A stretch of 32,922 nt of DNA from NCBI RefSeq assembly GCF_001884045.1, contig NZ_MACF01000149.1, positions 1-32,922 on the forward strand, in the 5' to 3' direction. Both the position numbers and the translations under genes were made by a program. Below, in pieces: positions 1-7,573 of the stretch. A model generated the notes under the pieces. It had not been told where the DNA came from. It did not search any database and was given only the letters and a program-made list of their open reading frames with translations. How positions within the stretch are numbered: position 1 is the stretch's first letter; the number at the start of each line of letters is the position of its first letter. This DNA comes from Bacillus mobilis. GTDB lineage: Bacteria > Bacillota > Bacilli > Bacillales > Bacillaceae_G.

Positions 1-69
1 CCACCTAACTTCTTTGCTTTCGCTGCATTTTGAGGTGGGGGTCTTACTGCCCATTAAAGCGGGATAAAG
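1..69. repeat. Possible tail of a dispersed intergenic repeat (bcr-like), cut by the window edge
   Basis: CCACCT at 1-6 pairs with AGGTGG at 33-38 around an 18-26 base loop, and a second small hairpin (CCC, 48-53 region, with CGGG at 60-63) ends in GGGATAAA. There is no reading frame. From memory, B. cereus-group genomes carry many copies of intergenic elements that end like this and insert at TTTAT/ATAAA-type sites (bcr1), but I cannot confirm the match here, and the left part is outside the window. Confidence 0.35.
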
Positions 70-80
70 CAATTATACAA

Positions 81-112
81 AAGACAACCGCACATTTATG
101 TGCGATTGTCTT
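81..112 (-). terminator. Intrinsic terminator of hrtBA
   Basis: A stem of about 13 bp (81-94 with 98-112, one G-U pair on the minus strand) around a TTTA/TAAA loop begins a few bases after the hrtA stop codon. On the minus strand the stem is followed by a T-rich run (TTTTGTATAATT). Confidence 0.8.
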
Positions 113-117
113 TTTCT

Positions 118-789
118 TTATATTAACTTCCCATCTCGAAGTGTCAATATACGATCACATACATCAAGCATTCTTTCATCATGTGTAATCATAATTGCTG
201 CTTTTTGACTCTCTTTCACTTCACGTTTCATCATTTCTACGACTTCACGTGCGCGTTTTGAGTCTAAGCTTGCTGTTGGTTCATCCGCTAATATTAAGTC
301 TGGGTTGTTCATGAACGCACGAGCGATTGCTACCCTTTGCTTTTCTCCGCCAGATAGTTGATTTGGATAATGATTTTTTCTTTCTCCTAATCCAAATGCC
401 GCTAATAAATGATCCGCACGCTTTTCTGATTCTTGTTTGTTTTCTTTTTTAAGCTTTGCAATGTAAAGTAATTGTTCTTTTACATTTAAATATGGAACAA
501 GATTTGCAAACTGGAAAATGAAGCCGATTTTTTTCAAACGAATGTCTGTCATTTCCTTTTCTGATAACTTCGTAATATTTTGCTCACGAATGTAAATATC
601 CCCTTTTGAAGGTGATAATAATGCACCCGCGATTGATAATAATGTACTTTTCCCTGATCCAGAAGGACCGACGATTCCGATAAACTCTCCAGCTTTCACA
701 TCAAGGGACATCGGATGAAGGGCTGTTACTTCCGTATTCCCTTCTCCGTATACTTTACTTACTTTGTCTAATTTCAATAATGAAGTCAT
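118..789 (-). CDS. hrtA: Haem efflux ABC transporter ATP-binding protein HrtA
   Basis: A 223-residue ABC ATPase that powers the HrtB permease to clear excess haem from the cytoplasmic membrane. Visible motifs: Walker A GPSGSGKST (41-49), Q-loop Gln93 in IFQFANLVPYL, signature LSGGE (145-149), Walker B LILADE (165-170) and switch His203 in ITHD. The segments around LVPYLNV and MNNPDLILADEPTASLD closely resemble S. aureus HrtA as I remember it, and the length agrees (about 221 residues). The start ATG overlaps the hrtB stop by one base (TAATG), with GGAGG upstream, so the two are translationally coupled. The gene order is permease first, the opposite of S. aureus hrtAB. A MacB/LolD-type exporter of another substrate is the alternative, but the HssR box and adjacent hssRS make HrtA strongly preferred. 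Confidence 0.9.
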   Translation of the reverse strand: MTSLLKLDKVSKVYGEGNTEVTALHPMSLDVKAGEFIGIVGPSGSGKSTLLSIAGALLSPSKGDIYIREQNITKLSEKEMTDIRLKKIGFIFQFANLVPYLNVKEQLLYIAKLKKENKQESEKRADHLLAAFGLGERKNHYPNQLSGGEKQRVAIARAFMNNPDLILADEPTASLDSKRAREVVEMMKREVKESQKAAIMITHDERMLDVCDRILTLRDGKLI

Positions 790-1853
790 TACATCCCGCC
801 TCCAATTGCTTCTAATGCATCAACTTTTAATACTTGGTATAACGAAATAAGTGTTCCTAAAATACTAATTACGATAAAGATTGCTGCATATTGTGCAATC
901 ATCGGTGTTGTTAATAAGAACGGCATTCCGGCTGGTAAAATTTGTTCTAATCCTTGTACAAGAACAATACTGATTACCATTGCAACAACTGATAAGAATA
1001 ACGCCTGCACGACTAAGCTATTCGCTAAATAAGAATTCTTTGTACCGATTGCTTTTAATACACCTAATTGCTGTGTTTTTTGCAGTGTAATGACGTAGAA
1101 GAATACACCGATTAGTAACGCAGCGATAACAAGTAAGAATGCAATGATCATCGTTAATGTTCCTTGCTCTTCTTTAAATCCTGGAATACTTTGCAGTACT
1201 TCTTTTTTGTCAATTACGTGTGCATTTTTAATTTCTTTATCTGTATTCAGCGCAATTGCACTATAATCTTTTTGGTTTGGTTGTGAAATAGATCCCCATA
1301 CATCTTCATTTACATAAACGACTGGTGTATGGCTAAACATTTGATCTTTCGTAAATCCAACGATCGTAAATTCTTTCTTTGAAACAGGATCAATAATTGT
1401 ATCCCCGATATCGATTCCTTTTTCTTTAATAGATTCATCAGCAACCATTTCGTTGTTTGCTGTACCTAATTTCTCACCTTTTACAATTTTCGGTTCTAAA
1501 AATGAACCACGTTCACTTGCGAAAATGGCAATATCCACTTTTTTCGAGCTATCTTTCTTTTCATACGTTGAAACTTTCACACGAAACGGAACGGCCTCTT
1601 TCTCGCCTACTTGATCTACTACGTTATCTGCATCTTCTTTCTTAATTTGTGAACGAAGTAATTTATTTTCCGCATCATCTGCTAAAACGAACTTATTTGC
1701 CTCCATATTTTGAATCGATGAAGCATTATCATATGATAGTCCATTTGCTAATCCTGAAATAACAAGAACTAAAAATGATAATAACACCATAATCAGTCCG
1801 ATTAATCCGTATCGTAATTTTGATTGTTTTAATTCACGCAGAGCTAAAAACAT
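789..1853 (-). CDS. hrtB: Haem efflux ABC transporter permease HrtB
   Basis: A 354-residue FtsX/MacB-type permease, partner of HrtA in haem detoxification. It has one N-terminal membrane helix (about 15-37), an extracytoplasmic domain (about 40-230) and three C-terminal helices (about 235-257, 276-302, 320-342). This is the standard layout, and S. aureus HrtB is about 351 residues. The LGVLKAIG segment after the second helix and the C-terminal KVD.LEAIGG motif match HrtB as remembered. A good ribosome site (GGAAGGAG) precedes the ATG. It is the first gene of the hrtB-hrtA operon, transcribed from a promoter that carries a perfect HssR direct repeat. Confidence 0.9.
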   Translation of the reverse strand: MFLALRELKQSKLRYGLIGLIMVLLSFLVLVISGLANGLSYDNASSIQNMEANKFVLADDAENKLLRSQIKKEDADNVVDQVGEKEAVPFRVKVSTYEKKDSSKKVDIAIFASERGSFLEPKIVKGEKLGTANNEMVADESIKEKGIDIGDTIIDPVSKKEFTIVGFTKDQMFSHTPVVYVNEDVWGSISQPNQKDYSAIALNTDKEIKNAHVIDKKEVLQSIPGFKEEQGTLTMIIAFLLVIAALLIGVFFYVITLQKTQQLGVLKAIGTKNSYLANSLVVQALFLSVVAMVISIVLVQGLEQILPAGMPFLLTTPMIAQYAAIFIVISILGTLISLYQVLKVDALEAIGGGM

Positions 1854-1888
1854 TTCGCTCGCTCCTTCCTCTTACTTTCTATGCACTT

Positions 1889-1921
1889 ATCATAAAAAAG
1901 AAATATGAACGGAATATGAAC
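1889..1921 (-). promoter_or_regulatory. HssR box and promoter of hrtBA
   Basis: Read on the minus strand, GTTCATATT (1921-1913), CC, then GTTCATATT (1910-1902) is a perfect 9-2-9 direct repeat, identical to the HssR target described for S. aureus hrtAB. A -10-like TATGAT lies at 1894-1889. The repeat occupies the expected -35 region, and no good -35 hexamer is present (ATATTC), as expected for a promoter that needs an activator. The box ends about 48 bases upstream of the hrtB ATG. Confidence 0.9.
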
Positions 1922-1960
1922 AGAAGATTACAGAGGAGAAGATTTAATTTTCAGAAAGTA

Positions 1961-1989
1961 TTGAAAATAATTAAAATCCTTGATACAAT
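1961..1989 (+). promoter_or_regulatory. Sigma-A-type promoter of the ArsR-type gene
   Basis: TTGAAA (1961-1966), a 17-base spacer and TACAAT (1984-1989), about 50 bases upstream of the TTG start at 2039. It is divergent from the hrtBA promoter, so the two promoters share the 185-bp intergenic region. Confidence 0.65.
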
Positions 1990-2038
1990 TCAGTCAAATA
2001 ATCTTGACCGAGTAATTTCATTTAAGGAGTTGATCACT

Positions 2039-2662
2039 TTGAAGCCCATGTTAACACTCACTACTTATAGCCAACTAAAAGCAATAAGCGATCCACTACG
2101 TGTCGAAATGATGATGCGTCTATGCGAACGTCCTTATACAGGACAACTGCTATCTGAGAAATTCGGCATTCCAAGGGCGAAAATTCATTATCATTTAAAA
2201 GAATTAGAAAAGAATGGTTTTATAGAAATTGTTTATACAGAAGAAAAGAATGGTATCATTCAAAAGTTTTATCAATCTGTCGCTAAAGGCTTCACTCCTG
2301 CCGCAAATCTATTACCTCATTTAGAAATGTTAAGCGAATCAGGTCGCCAAATCTTTTTACAAATGACAGAAAGAACGAAAAGCCATATTCTCGCTGCACC
2401 AGAAGAAGCTTTTACATTACGAACAGTAAGCGAAAACCCTACTGAGTGGAATTACGTTTCATCTTGCTGGGAGTTTGATGCCACGCCAGAACAATTTCAA
2501 GTGTGGGTGAAAAAGTTTCATGAATTAATGGGTGAATTAAACGAGATCACAAAAGACGCGGATAAAGATCCAAATAGTAAATCTTATTACATTTCTACTA
2601 CTGCACTACAAATCGACGAACGAGCAATGCAGCGATTCGTTAAAAAAGAAGAAAAATCGTAA
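2039..2662 (+). CDS. ArsR-type winged-helix transcriptional regulator
   Basis: A 207-residue protein with an N-terminal ArsR/HTH_20-type winged helix (about residues 5-80: AISDPLRVEMMMRL, then the recognition helix RAKIHYHLKELEKNGFIE) and a longer C-terminal part of unknown ligand. No CXC metal motif is visible, so it is probably not a classical arsenic/metal sensor. I chose the TTG start at 2039 because AAGGAG (2024-2029) sits nine bases before it; the open frame extends further upstream but without a ribosome site. The gene lies 69 bases before an MFS exporter on the same strand, so it probably controls that exporter. Its position between hrtBA and hssRS is intriguing, but nothing in the sequence ties it to haem. 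Confidence 0.75.
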   Translation: MKPMLTLTTYSQLKAISDPLRVEMMMRLCERPYTGQLLSEKFGIPRAKIHYHLKELEKNGFIEIVYTEEKNGIIQKFYQSVAKGFTPAANLLPHLEMLSESGRQIFLQMTERTKSHILAAPEEAFTLRTVSENPTEWNYVSSCWEFDATPEQFQVWVKKFHELMGELNEITKDADKDPNSKSYYISTTALQIDERAMQRFVKKEEKS

Positions 2663-2672
2663 TACGATTTTT
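2652..2672 (+). terminator. Weak hairpin between regulator and exporter genes
   Basis: AAAAATCG and CGATTTTT form an 8-bp, mostly A-T stem around TAATA, running into T residues and overlapping the stop codon of the ArsR-type gene. It may be a weak terminator or attenuator between the two cotranscribed genes, or just AT-rich sequence. Confidence 0.3.
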
Positions 2673-2731
2673 TTTACACCGACGGTCAAATTTATTTTAC
2701 CGAATAATTTTTTTATAAAGGAGTAGATAAA

Positions 2732-3991
2732 GTGGACATATTAAAAAACCGGAATTTCCTCTTACTGTTTTTAGGGAGAATTTTTACGAACATAGGAGAT
2801 AGCTTGTATTATGTAGCTGCGATGTGGCTCGTATATAAACTTAGTGGTAATCCTTTTTATTCTGGATTGGCTGGTTTCCTTACATTATTACCTTCTGCAC
2901 TTCAATTTCTTACCGGTCCATTCGTTGATAGATGGTCAATTAAAAACACCCTCGTCATTACACAAATTTTGCAATGCATTCTTATATTAATCATTCCTAT
3001 TACACACTACTTCGATCTATTAACAGTTCAACTACTACTCATCATCATGCCTATCGTAGCCTTTATCGAACAATTCGCCTATCCCGCACAATCGAAAGCT
3101 TTACCACTTCTACTGCATAAAACACAATTATTAAAAGGAAATTCACTCTTTTCATTTGCGTATCAAGGCATTGACTTAATTTGTACGACTCTTTCTGGCA
3201 TATTAGTAGCACTATTTGGCGCAATCACTTTATATGTAATCGACTCTTTTACATTCGCGATTACTGCCCTTTTGTTCTTTTCACTAAAAATGCCAACGCA
3301 AGCAGAAACCAATACATCGCTATCAACTAAACAATATTTCTCTGATTTAAAAGAAGGTTTTTCCATCGTCTTTCGTTCATTAATGGGCGTATTCTTAATC
3401 GGTTCAGTAGTCGCTAATTTTTCAATCGGTATGACGATGGCGATACTCCCTTCTTTCGCTGATTCTTTAGGAGGCGTGAAATCATATGGCTTCTTTCTAG
3501 CTGCTATATCAGCAGGTAGTCTCATCGGTGCATTATTCAGTTCATGGGTTGGTAAACGTAATGTTGGCCGTGTCTCTATTATTGGCTTTGCGACTGGCGC
3601 TATCTTTTGGTTTCTCTCTACCATTGTACCGTTTCAGTGGTTGTCTATTCTCTTATTCGGCCTAGCTTGGATTCCAATTGGTGCCACCAACATATTATTT
3701 GCGACAATTAGTCAAATTGTAATCCCAAATCAATATATTGGACGTATTAACTCAGTCATGCGAAGTATGGGCACAATTGCTATGCCGTTCGGTTCTTTAA
3801 TTGGTGGATACACCGCAAATGTATTTAGTAGCCAACTCATTTTCGCACTGGCTAGCATAGGGAGTTTCTTCATTTCTCTCGTATGGCTGCTTCACCCGAA
3901 ATTACGAGCATTGCCGAAAGCTGATGAAATTACAGCGGATACTTTTGGGGTTCGATTTAAAGTAGAGAGTGGGAAAGGTGCGGCTTTATAG
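2732..3991 (+). CDS. MFS-family multidrug-type exporter
   Basis: A 419-residue major facilitator with about 12 hydrophobic segments. The N-terminus (NRNFLLLFLGRIFTNIGDSLYYVAAMWLVY) and the loop-2 motif GPFVDRWS are typical of the MFS_3/EntS-like drug and siderophore exporter group. The start is GTG, with AAAGGAG at 2717-2723, eight bases upstream. It is likely cotranscribed with the preceding ArsR-type regulator. The substrate cannot be read from the sequence. A short soluble C-terminal tail follows the last helix. No clear plus-strand terminator follows; a 40-bp tandem repeat begins 20-30 bases downstream. Confidence 0.85.
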   Translation: MDILKNRNFLLLFLGRIFTNIGDSLYYVAAMWLVYKLSGNPFYSGLAGFLTLLPSALQFLTGPFVDRWSIKNTLVITQILQCILILIIPITHYFDLLTVQLLLIIMPIVAFIEQFAYPAQSKALPLLLHKTQLLKGNSLFSFAYQGIDLICTTLSGILVALFGAITLYVIDSFTFAITALLFFSLKMPTQAETNTSLSTKQYFSDLKEGFSIVFRSLMGVFLIGSVVANFSIGMTMAILPSFADSLGGVKSYGFFLAAISAGSLIGALFSSWVGKRNVGRVSIIGFATGAIFWFLSTIVPFQWLSILLFGLAWIPIGATNILFATISQIVIPNQYIGRINSVMRSMGTIAMPFGSLIGGYTANVFSSQLIFALASIGSFFISLVWLLHPKLRALPKADEITADTFGVRFKVESGKGAAL

Positions 3992-4013
3992 GTGAAGTGG
4001 TGGGTACGTGAAA

Positions 4014-4123
4014 TTTATATGAGCGATTTTTCAAATATATCAGCGCAACTCGGATTATATCGGCGATTTTCCTAATATATCGGCGCAACTCAAATTATAT
4101 CAGCGATTTTCCGATTATATCGA
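4014..4123. repeat. 40-bp tandem repeat, about 2.7 copies, with 20-bp sub-period
   Basis: GCGATTTT recurs at 4023, 4063 and 4103, and GCGCAACT at 4043 and 4083, giving an exact 40-base period. Within each unit TATATC(A/G)GCG recurs every 20 bases (near 4037, 4057, 4077 and 4097), so the array is made of alternating 20-base half-units. It lies between the MFS stop and the hssS terminator and contains no reading frame. Confidence 0.85.
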
Positions 4124-4148
4124 CTTATCGACAAAAAACAACAAAAAG

Positions 4149-4175
4149 AAGAGGCTGTTTCAAAAACAGCCTCTT
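4149..4175 (-). terminator. Intrinsic terminator of hssRS
   Basis: AAGAGGCTGTTT (4149-4160) pairs perfectly with AAACAGCCTCTT (4164-4175). On the minus strand the stem is followed by TTCTTTTTGTTGTTTTTTG. It lies five bases past the hssS stop. The plus-strand side lacks a T-run. Confidence 0.88.
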
Positions 4176-4179
4176 CCAT

Positions 4180-5556
4180 CTATTTCGGAAGCTCCACCTG
4201 AACAGTAGTCCCTTCCCCTTTCGTACTATACACTGAAACGTTTCCCTGATGCAGTTCCACAATTTTCTGCACGATTGATAATCCTAAGCCACTGCCTTCT
4301 ACGTTTCTCGCCCTTGCCGTATCTACTTTGTAAAAACGATCAAATATACGATCCATCTCTTCTTTTTCCATACCAATTCCGTTGTCTGATATAGAGATCA
4401 TATTGCTCGATTCTAATTCTTCTACAACAAATTCAATCGTTCCACCGTCGTTTGAAAACTTAATGCTATTCGTAAAAATGTTGCTCCATACTTGATGAAG
4501 TAAATTTTCATCACCTTGAATTGTAATGTCCGGCACATCAAATTCAACGGCGATATCTTTTTCACGCCATTTCCATTCGAGCATAAAAATGACATCTTTA
4601 ATTTGCTTCTGCAAATTGAATTCTTTTATCTGTAGTACTTTCTCCTCTTTATCTAATGAAGCAAGCGTAAGTAACTGTTTACATAAACTAGACATCCGCT
4701 TACTTTCGCCCTCAATAATTTGTAAGTAATGATTTCTTTCTTCTTCACTCATCTTTTCTGTTTGCAACGTCTTCGAAAATCCTTGTATGGAAGAAAGCGG
4801 TGACTGGAATTCATGTGAAACGTTCGAAACGAATTCTTGTCTCATTTCATCTAGTTCTTTAATACTTTTCGTCATCTTTTGGAAGCTTGTAGATAACGTT
4901 CCTATTTCATCTTTTCGTTTTACGTCTAATTCAATTTCATATTTACCACTCGCAATTTTTTGCGTAGCCCTCGTAAACTTACGAATAGGACGAACGATAT
5001 AACCTGCTGCAATCGCGATAAAAATAATACTTAATACAACGATGAAACCGAGTAATACCGCTAGAAAAATTCGCATCTCGCCAAATTGATTCTGAATGTC
5101 CGGACGAATAAATAAAGCGTACTGTTGATCACCGTGTTTTACCGGGACACCGACACTATTAATTAATTCATTATCGAAAAAACCTGTAATAAAGAGACGT
5201 GTTGGATATGTGGAAACGCCATTAAACGTTTCCCCTTGCAATACTTTATGAACGGTATCATCACTAATTGTCGTCTTACGAAACGCATTACCGATACGCT
5301 TTCCATTCTTTTTTTCATCTACAATATAAATTTCATATCCTAATTTCGCAATAGACTGTAAGTACGCTTCTTTATTTTCTTCACTTTGCTTTTCATATAA
5401 AGATTTTACTTCTTCCGCATACATTAAAATCTTTTCACTATTATACGGTTTTAACTTCACTTGATAATATACGTTCGTTAATAAAAAACCGATAATACTG
5501 CTAAGTAGCATGATCCCAACTGTCATAAAAACAAATCTAGAGTATAATGATTTCAT
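4180..5556 (-). CDS. hssS: Haem-responsive sensor histidine kinase HssS
   Basis: A 458-residue membrane histidine kinase, matching S. aureus HssS in length (457). Layout: first helix about 8-28, extracytoplasmic sensor about 30-162, second helix about 163-187, HAMP to about 240, HisKA with His248 in SHEFQSP, and HATPase_c with the N box (NIFTNSIKFS), DNGIGM and GSGLGLSIV. The sensor segments LLTNVYYQ, FITGFFDN and RPDI..FGE.RIFLAVLL match HssS as remembered. It senses haem stress and phosphorylates HssR. Its ATG is one base after the hssR stop (TAA-A-ATG), with GGAG inside the hssR end, so the two are coupled. No HssR box was seen upstream of this operon, so autoregulation is not indicated. 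Confidence 0.9.
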   Translation of the reverse strand: MKSLYSRFVFMTVGIMLLSSIIGFLLTNVYYQVKLKPYNSEKILMYAEEVKSLYEKQSEENKEAYLQSIAKLGYEIYIVDEKKNGKRIGNAFRKTTISDDTVHKVLQGETFNGVSTYPTRLFITGFFDNELINSVGVPVKHGDQQYALFIRPDIQNQFGEMRIFLAVLLGFIVVLSIIFIAIAAGYIVRPIRKFTRATQKIASGKYEIELDVKRKDEIGTLSTSFQKMTKSIKELDEMRQEFVSNVSHEFQSPLSSIQGFSKTLQTEKMSEEERNHYLQIIEGESKRMSSLCKQLLTLASLDKEEKVLQIKEFNLQKQIKDVIFMLEWKWREKDIAVEFDVPDITIQGDENLLHQVWSNIFTNSIKFSNDGGTIEFVVEELESSNMISISDNGIGMEKEEMDRIFDRFYKVDTARARNVEGSGLGLSIVQKIVELHQGNVSVYSTKGEGTTVQVELPK

Positions 5557-5557
5557 T

Positions 5558-6235
5558 TTATTTCAACTCCAACTTATAACCGAGTCCGCGTACTGTCTTA
5601 ATTTGAAAATCATCCGTTCGTTTTGAGAAACGATCTCGGAGCCTTTTCACATGAACATCAACAGTTCGTTCATCTCCTTCAAAATCCATTCCCCATACTA
5701 ATTCAATTAATTCTTCCCTTGAAAATGTTCTTCCAGGATAACTAGCCAGTTGCGATAACAATTCAAATTCCTTCAGCGGTAGTAAAATCGTCTGACCGTT
5801 ACATTTCACTTCAAACCCTTTTCGGTCAATTGTTGTACCGTGCAGCGTTATAATATCAGCACTCAGCATTTGATAACGACGCAGCAATGCTTTCATACGG
5901 AAAATGACTTCAGCAGGCTCAAACGGTTTTACAATATAATCGTCCGTACCAGAAATGAATCCTTTTTCTTTATCAACTAATTGATCTTTCGCAGTTAATA
6001 AAATAACCGGTATATCATGATACTTCCGGATTTCTTCACATAACGTATAACCATCAACAAACGGCATCATAATGTCTACTATCGCAAGATGAATATTCTC
6101 TTTCTCTAAAACGCTTTGCGCTACCTTTCCATCTTCCGCTTCAAAAACTTTAAACCCCTCTTTTTGTAAATGGTAATGCAACAACTCTCTAATATGCTTA
6201 TCATCATCAGCTAATAAAATATGTATCATCTTCAT
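5558..6235 (-). CDS. hssR: Haem-responsive response regulator HssR
   Basis: A 225-residue OmpR/PhoB-type regulator. Receiver domain about 3-118, with the acidic pocket ADDD (9-12), phosphorylation site Asp54 in VDIMMP, Thr in LLTAKD and Lys in VKPFE. The C-terminal winged helix spans about 130-223 (GDERTVDVHVKRLRDRF, TVRGLGYKLE). DKEKGFISGTDDYIVKPFE and GDERTVDVHVKRLR are strikingly close to S. aureus HssR. It should bind the direct repeat at 1902-1921 and activate hrtBA. Two starts are possible: ATG at 6235 (used; GAGAGGG just upstream) or ATG at 6229, which aligns better with S. aureus HssR and would make the phosphoacceptor Asp52. Confidence 0.9.
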   Translation of the reverse strand: MKMIHILLADDDKHIRELLHYHLQKEGFKVFEAEDGKVAQSVLEKENIHLAIVDIMMPFVDGYTLCEEIRKYHDIPVILLTAKDQLVDKEKGFISGTDDYIVKPFEPAEVIFRMKALLRRYQMLSADIITLHGTTIDRKGFEVKCNGQTILLPLKEFELLSQLASYPGRTFSREELIELVWGMDFEGDERTVDVHVKRLRDRFSKRTDDFQIKTVRGLGYKLELK

Positions 6236-6641
6236 TAAACCCTCTCTTGTTCATCCTTCTACATCCTTACCTTAAGAAACAATTGGATTTTTTGCAAGAA
6301 AAAGAAAAGCCGAATGCTATGATATGGTTTCTTGGAATTAGAACACTATGAATATTTTCTTGCAACAAATGTATAAAGCCTTGTTAGCTTGAAGAAGATT
6401 GCAAAAACAGTCAGCCTTCAAATGAATAAGTAATATAGAAATTATATACTTATACTCGTTAAATAATATTTTAGTTTGATCTCTATCTAACATATATAAC
6501 TTCTTTCATTCTTATCTGATGTAAATGCACTTTTAAAAATATAAAAAATAGATAAAAAAAATATTATACAAGGAATTACACATTATTAATTGAATATATT
6601 TACTAAGGTTGGAAAAATTTAGAATTGGAGTGTGGGAATTA
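6236..6641. other. AT-rich intergenic region, no gene recognised
   Basis: About 400 bases between the divergent hssR and secreted-protein genes. No open frame with a ribosome site was found on either strand. No convincing -35/-10 pair was found for hssR (best is TTGCAA-17-TAAGGT on the minus strand, weak) or for the plus-strand gene. Composition becomes very AT-rich from about 6420 on, marking the edge of the accessory patch. Confidence 0.5.
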
Positions 6642-7232
6642 ATGTTAAAAAAAGCAGTACTCATTTCTACTACAGTTTTAGGTTTTATGCATTTCATACC
6701 GGGGGCTGATGCTTTAGCTAAAGAATCAGTTCCAACACAAAATTTAAAGGTTTCAAATACAGAATTTAATTTGGATAAACAGACGTTGACATCTATCAAT
6801 GAAGTTCTAGAAGAACAAGAAATAAATTGGGGAGAAATAGAAAAACTTAATACTATTGCTAACGAATCCCTTACATTGGTAGATGGGGATAGGTATGTCT
6901 TTGATTCTTCAAAGGCACTTGAATTAGGCCTTACCCCTGAACAAGCAACAAATTTAAAAAATGGATATGAATCTTTAAGTTCATCAGAAGTTCTAGCGTT
7001 TGAAAATATAAAAAAAGATAAAGTTGAATTTCCAGGACCAGATCCAATCTCTACAGTTGTTCCTGTTATTATTACAGTAGGAGCTCTTATAAATGCACTT
7101 TTAGCAATAGGAGCTGCTTGGTTAGTAACAATAATATTGGAATTAGGAGCATATACTGCTTGTAAAAGGTGGAAATACAGTTCTAAAGCACCTAAAATTT
7201 TTAAAGCTTTTTGTGATATGAAGGGGTGGTAA
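6642..7232 (+). CDS. Secreted protein with hydrophobic C-terminus, bacteriocin-like precursor candidate
   Basis: A 196-residue protein I do not recognise. It has a clear signal peptide (residues 1-26, ending ADALA before KES), a polar middle region (about 27-135), a continuous 35-residue Gly/Ala/Ile/Val-rich hydrophobic stretch (about 138-172), and a basic tail with two cysteines (Cys174 and Cys191) ending KGW. I chose ATG 6642 because the signal peptide begins there and TTGGAG lies upstream; the frame can extend to a TTG at 6609 without a ribosome site. It is followed after one base by a 58-residue membrane protein. A precursor of about 200 residues with a hydrophobic, two-cysteine C-terminal peptide resembles the architecture of SdpC-type toxins, but no sequence motif of that family is seen. 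The function is a hypothesis. Confidence 0.6.
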   Translation: MLKKAVLISTTVLGFMHFIPGADALAKESVPTQNLKVSNTEFNLDKQTLTSINEVLEEQEINWGEIEKLNTIANESLTLVDGDRYVFDSSKALELGLTPEQATNLKNGYESLSSSEVLAFENIKKDKVEFPGPDPISTVVPVIITVGALINALLAIGAAWLVTIILELGAYTACKRWKYSSKAPKIFKAFCDMKGW

Positions 7233-7233
7233 T

Positions 7234-7410
7234 TTGACTTTTGCAAATATATTTATGATTTCATTTATGACTCTTATTGGTTATAAGATCTTAGAGTTGT
7301 TCCTGTTAATGATTTTGATGCAAAATATTGAAAAGATAAAACAACGAAAAAAAGGTTTTATATATGAACTTGCAAAAATGAAATTAGGAGAAAAATTTAG
7401 TCATTTATAA
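7234..7410 (+). CDS. Small membrane protein, possible immunity partner
   Basis: A 58-residue ORF starting at TTG (7234), with AAGGGGTGG (7221-7229) at good spacing inside the end of the upstream gene. The start is one base after the upstream stop, so the two are almost certainly cotranscribed and coupled. The N-terminal half is one long hydrophobic helix (about residues 3-30, Phe/Ile/Leu/Met rich); the C-terminal half is strongly basic (KIKQRKK, then KMKLGEK) and predicted cytoplasmic. Size, topology and coupling suit a bacteriocin immunity protein, but there is no homology evidence. A terminator follows at 7469. Confidence 0.55.
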   Translation: MTFANIFMISFMTLIGYKILELFLLMILMQNIEKIKQRKKGFIYELAKMKLGEKFSHL

Positions 7411-7468
7411 TTCATTAGATTGATTAGCGTTGTATTTCCAACCGAAAATAAAGAATTGTACTTTGAGC

Positions 7469-7499
7469 GGTCTCTCAGCTTGTCTGAGGGACCTTTTTT
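7469..7499 (+). terminator. Intrinsic terminator of the secreted/membrane protein pair
   Basis: GGTCTCTCAG (7469-7478) pairs with CTGAGGGACC (7484-7493; one G-U) around a 5-base loop and is followed by TTTTTT. It lies 59 bases past the stop of the 58-residue gene. Confidence 0.88.
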
Positions 7500-7573
7500 A
7501 TTTAATAGTATGCAATATGTAGCTTTTGAAAATATGGTTATTGTAGACAGCATAATGTTTATTAATTTCATAA

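Noticed and set aside
3163-3624. 153-codon minus-strand frame inside the MFS gene
   Set aside because: Antisense to a clear membrane transporter, with no ribosome site and protein-like features only by mirror of the real gene.
4014-4123. Repeat array considered as a CRISPR
   Set aside because: The units are directly adjacent 20/40-base tandem copies with no unique spacers, and no cas genes are nearby.
6533-7246. 237-codon minus-strand frame over the toxin-like gene
   Set aside because: The plus strand has a signal peptide, ribosome site, coupled downstream gene and terminator; the minus frame has none of these.
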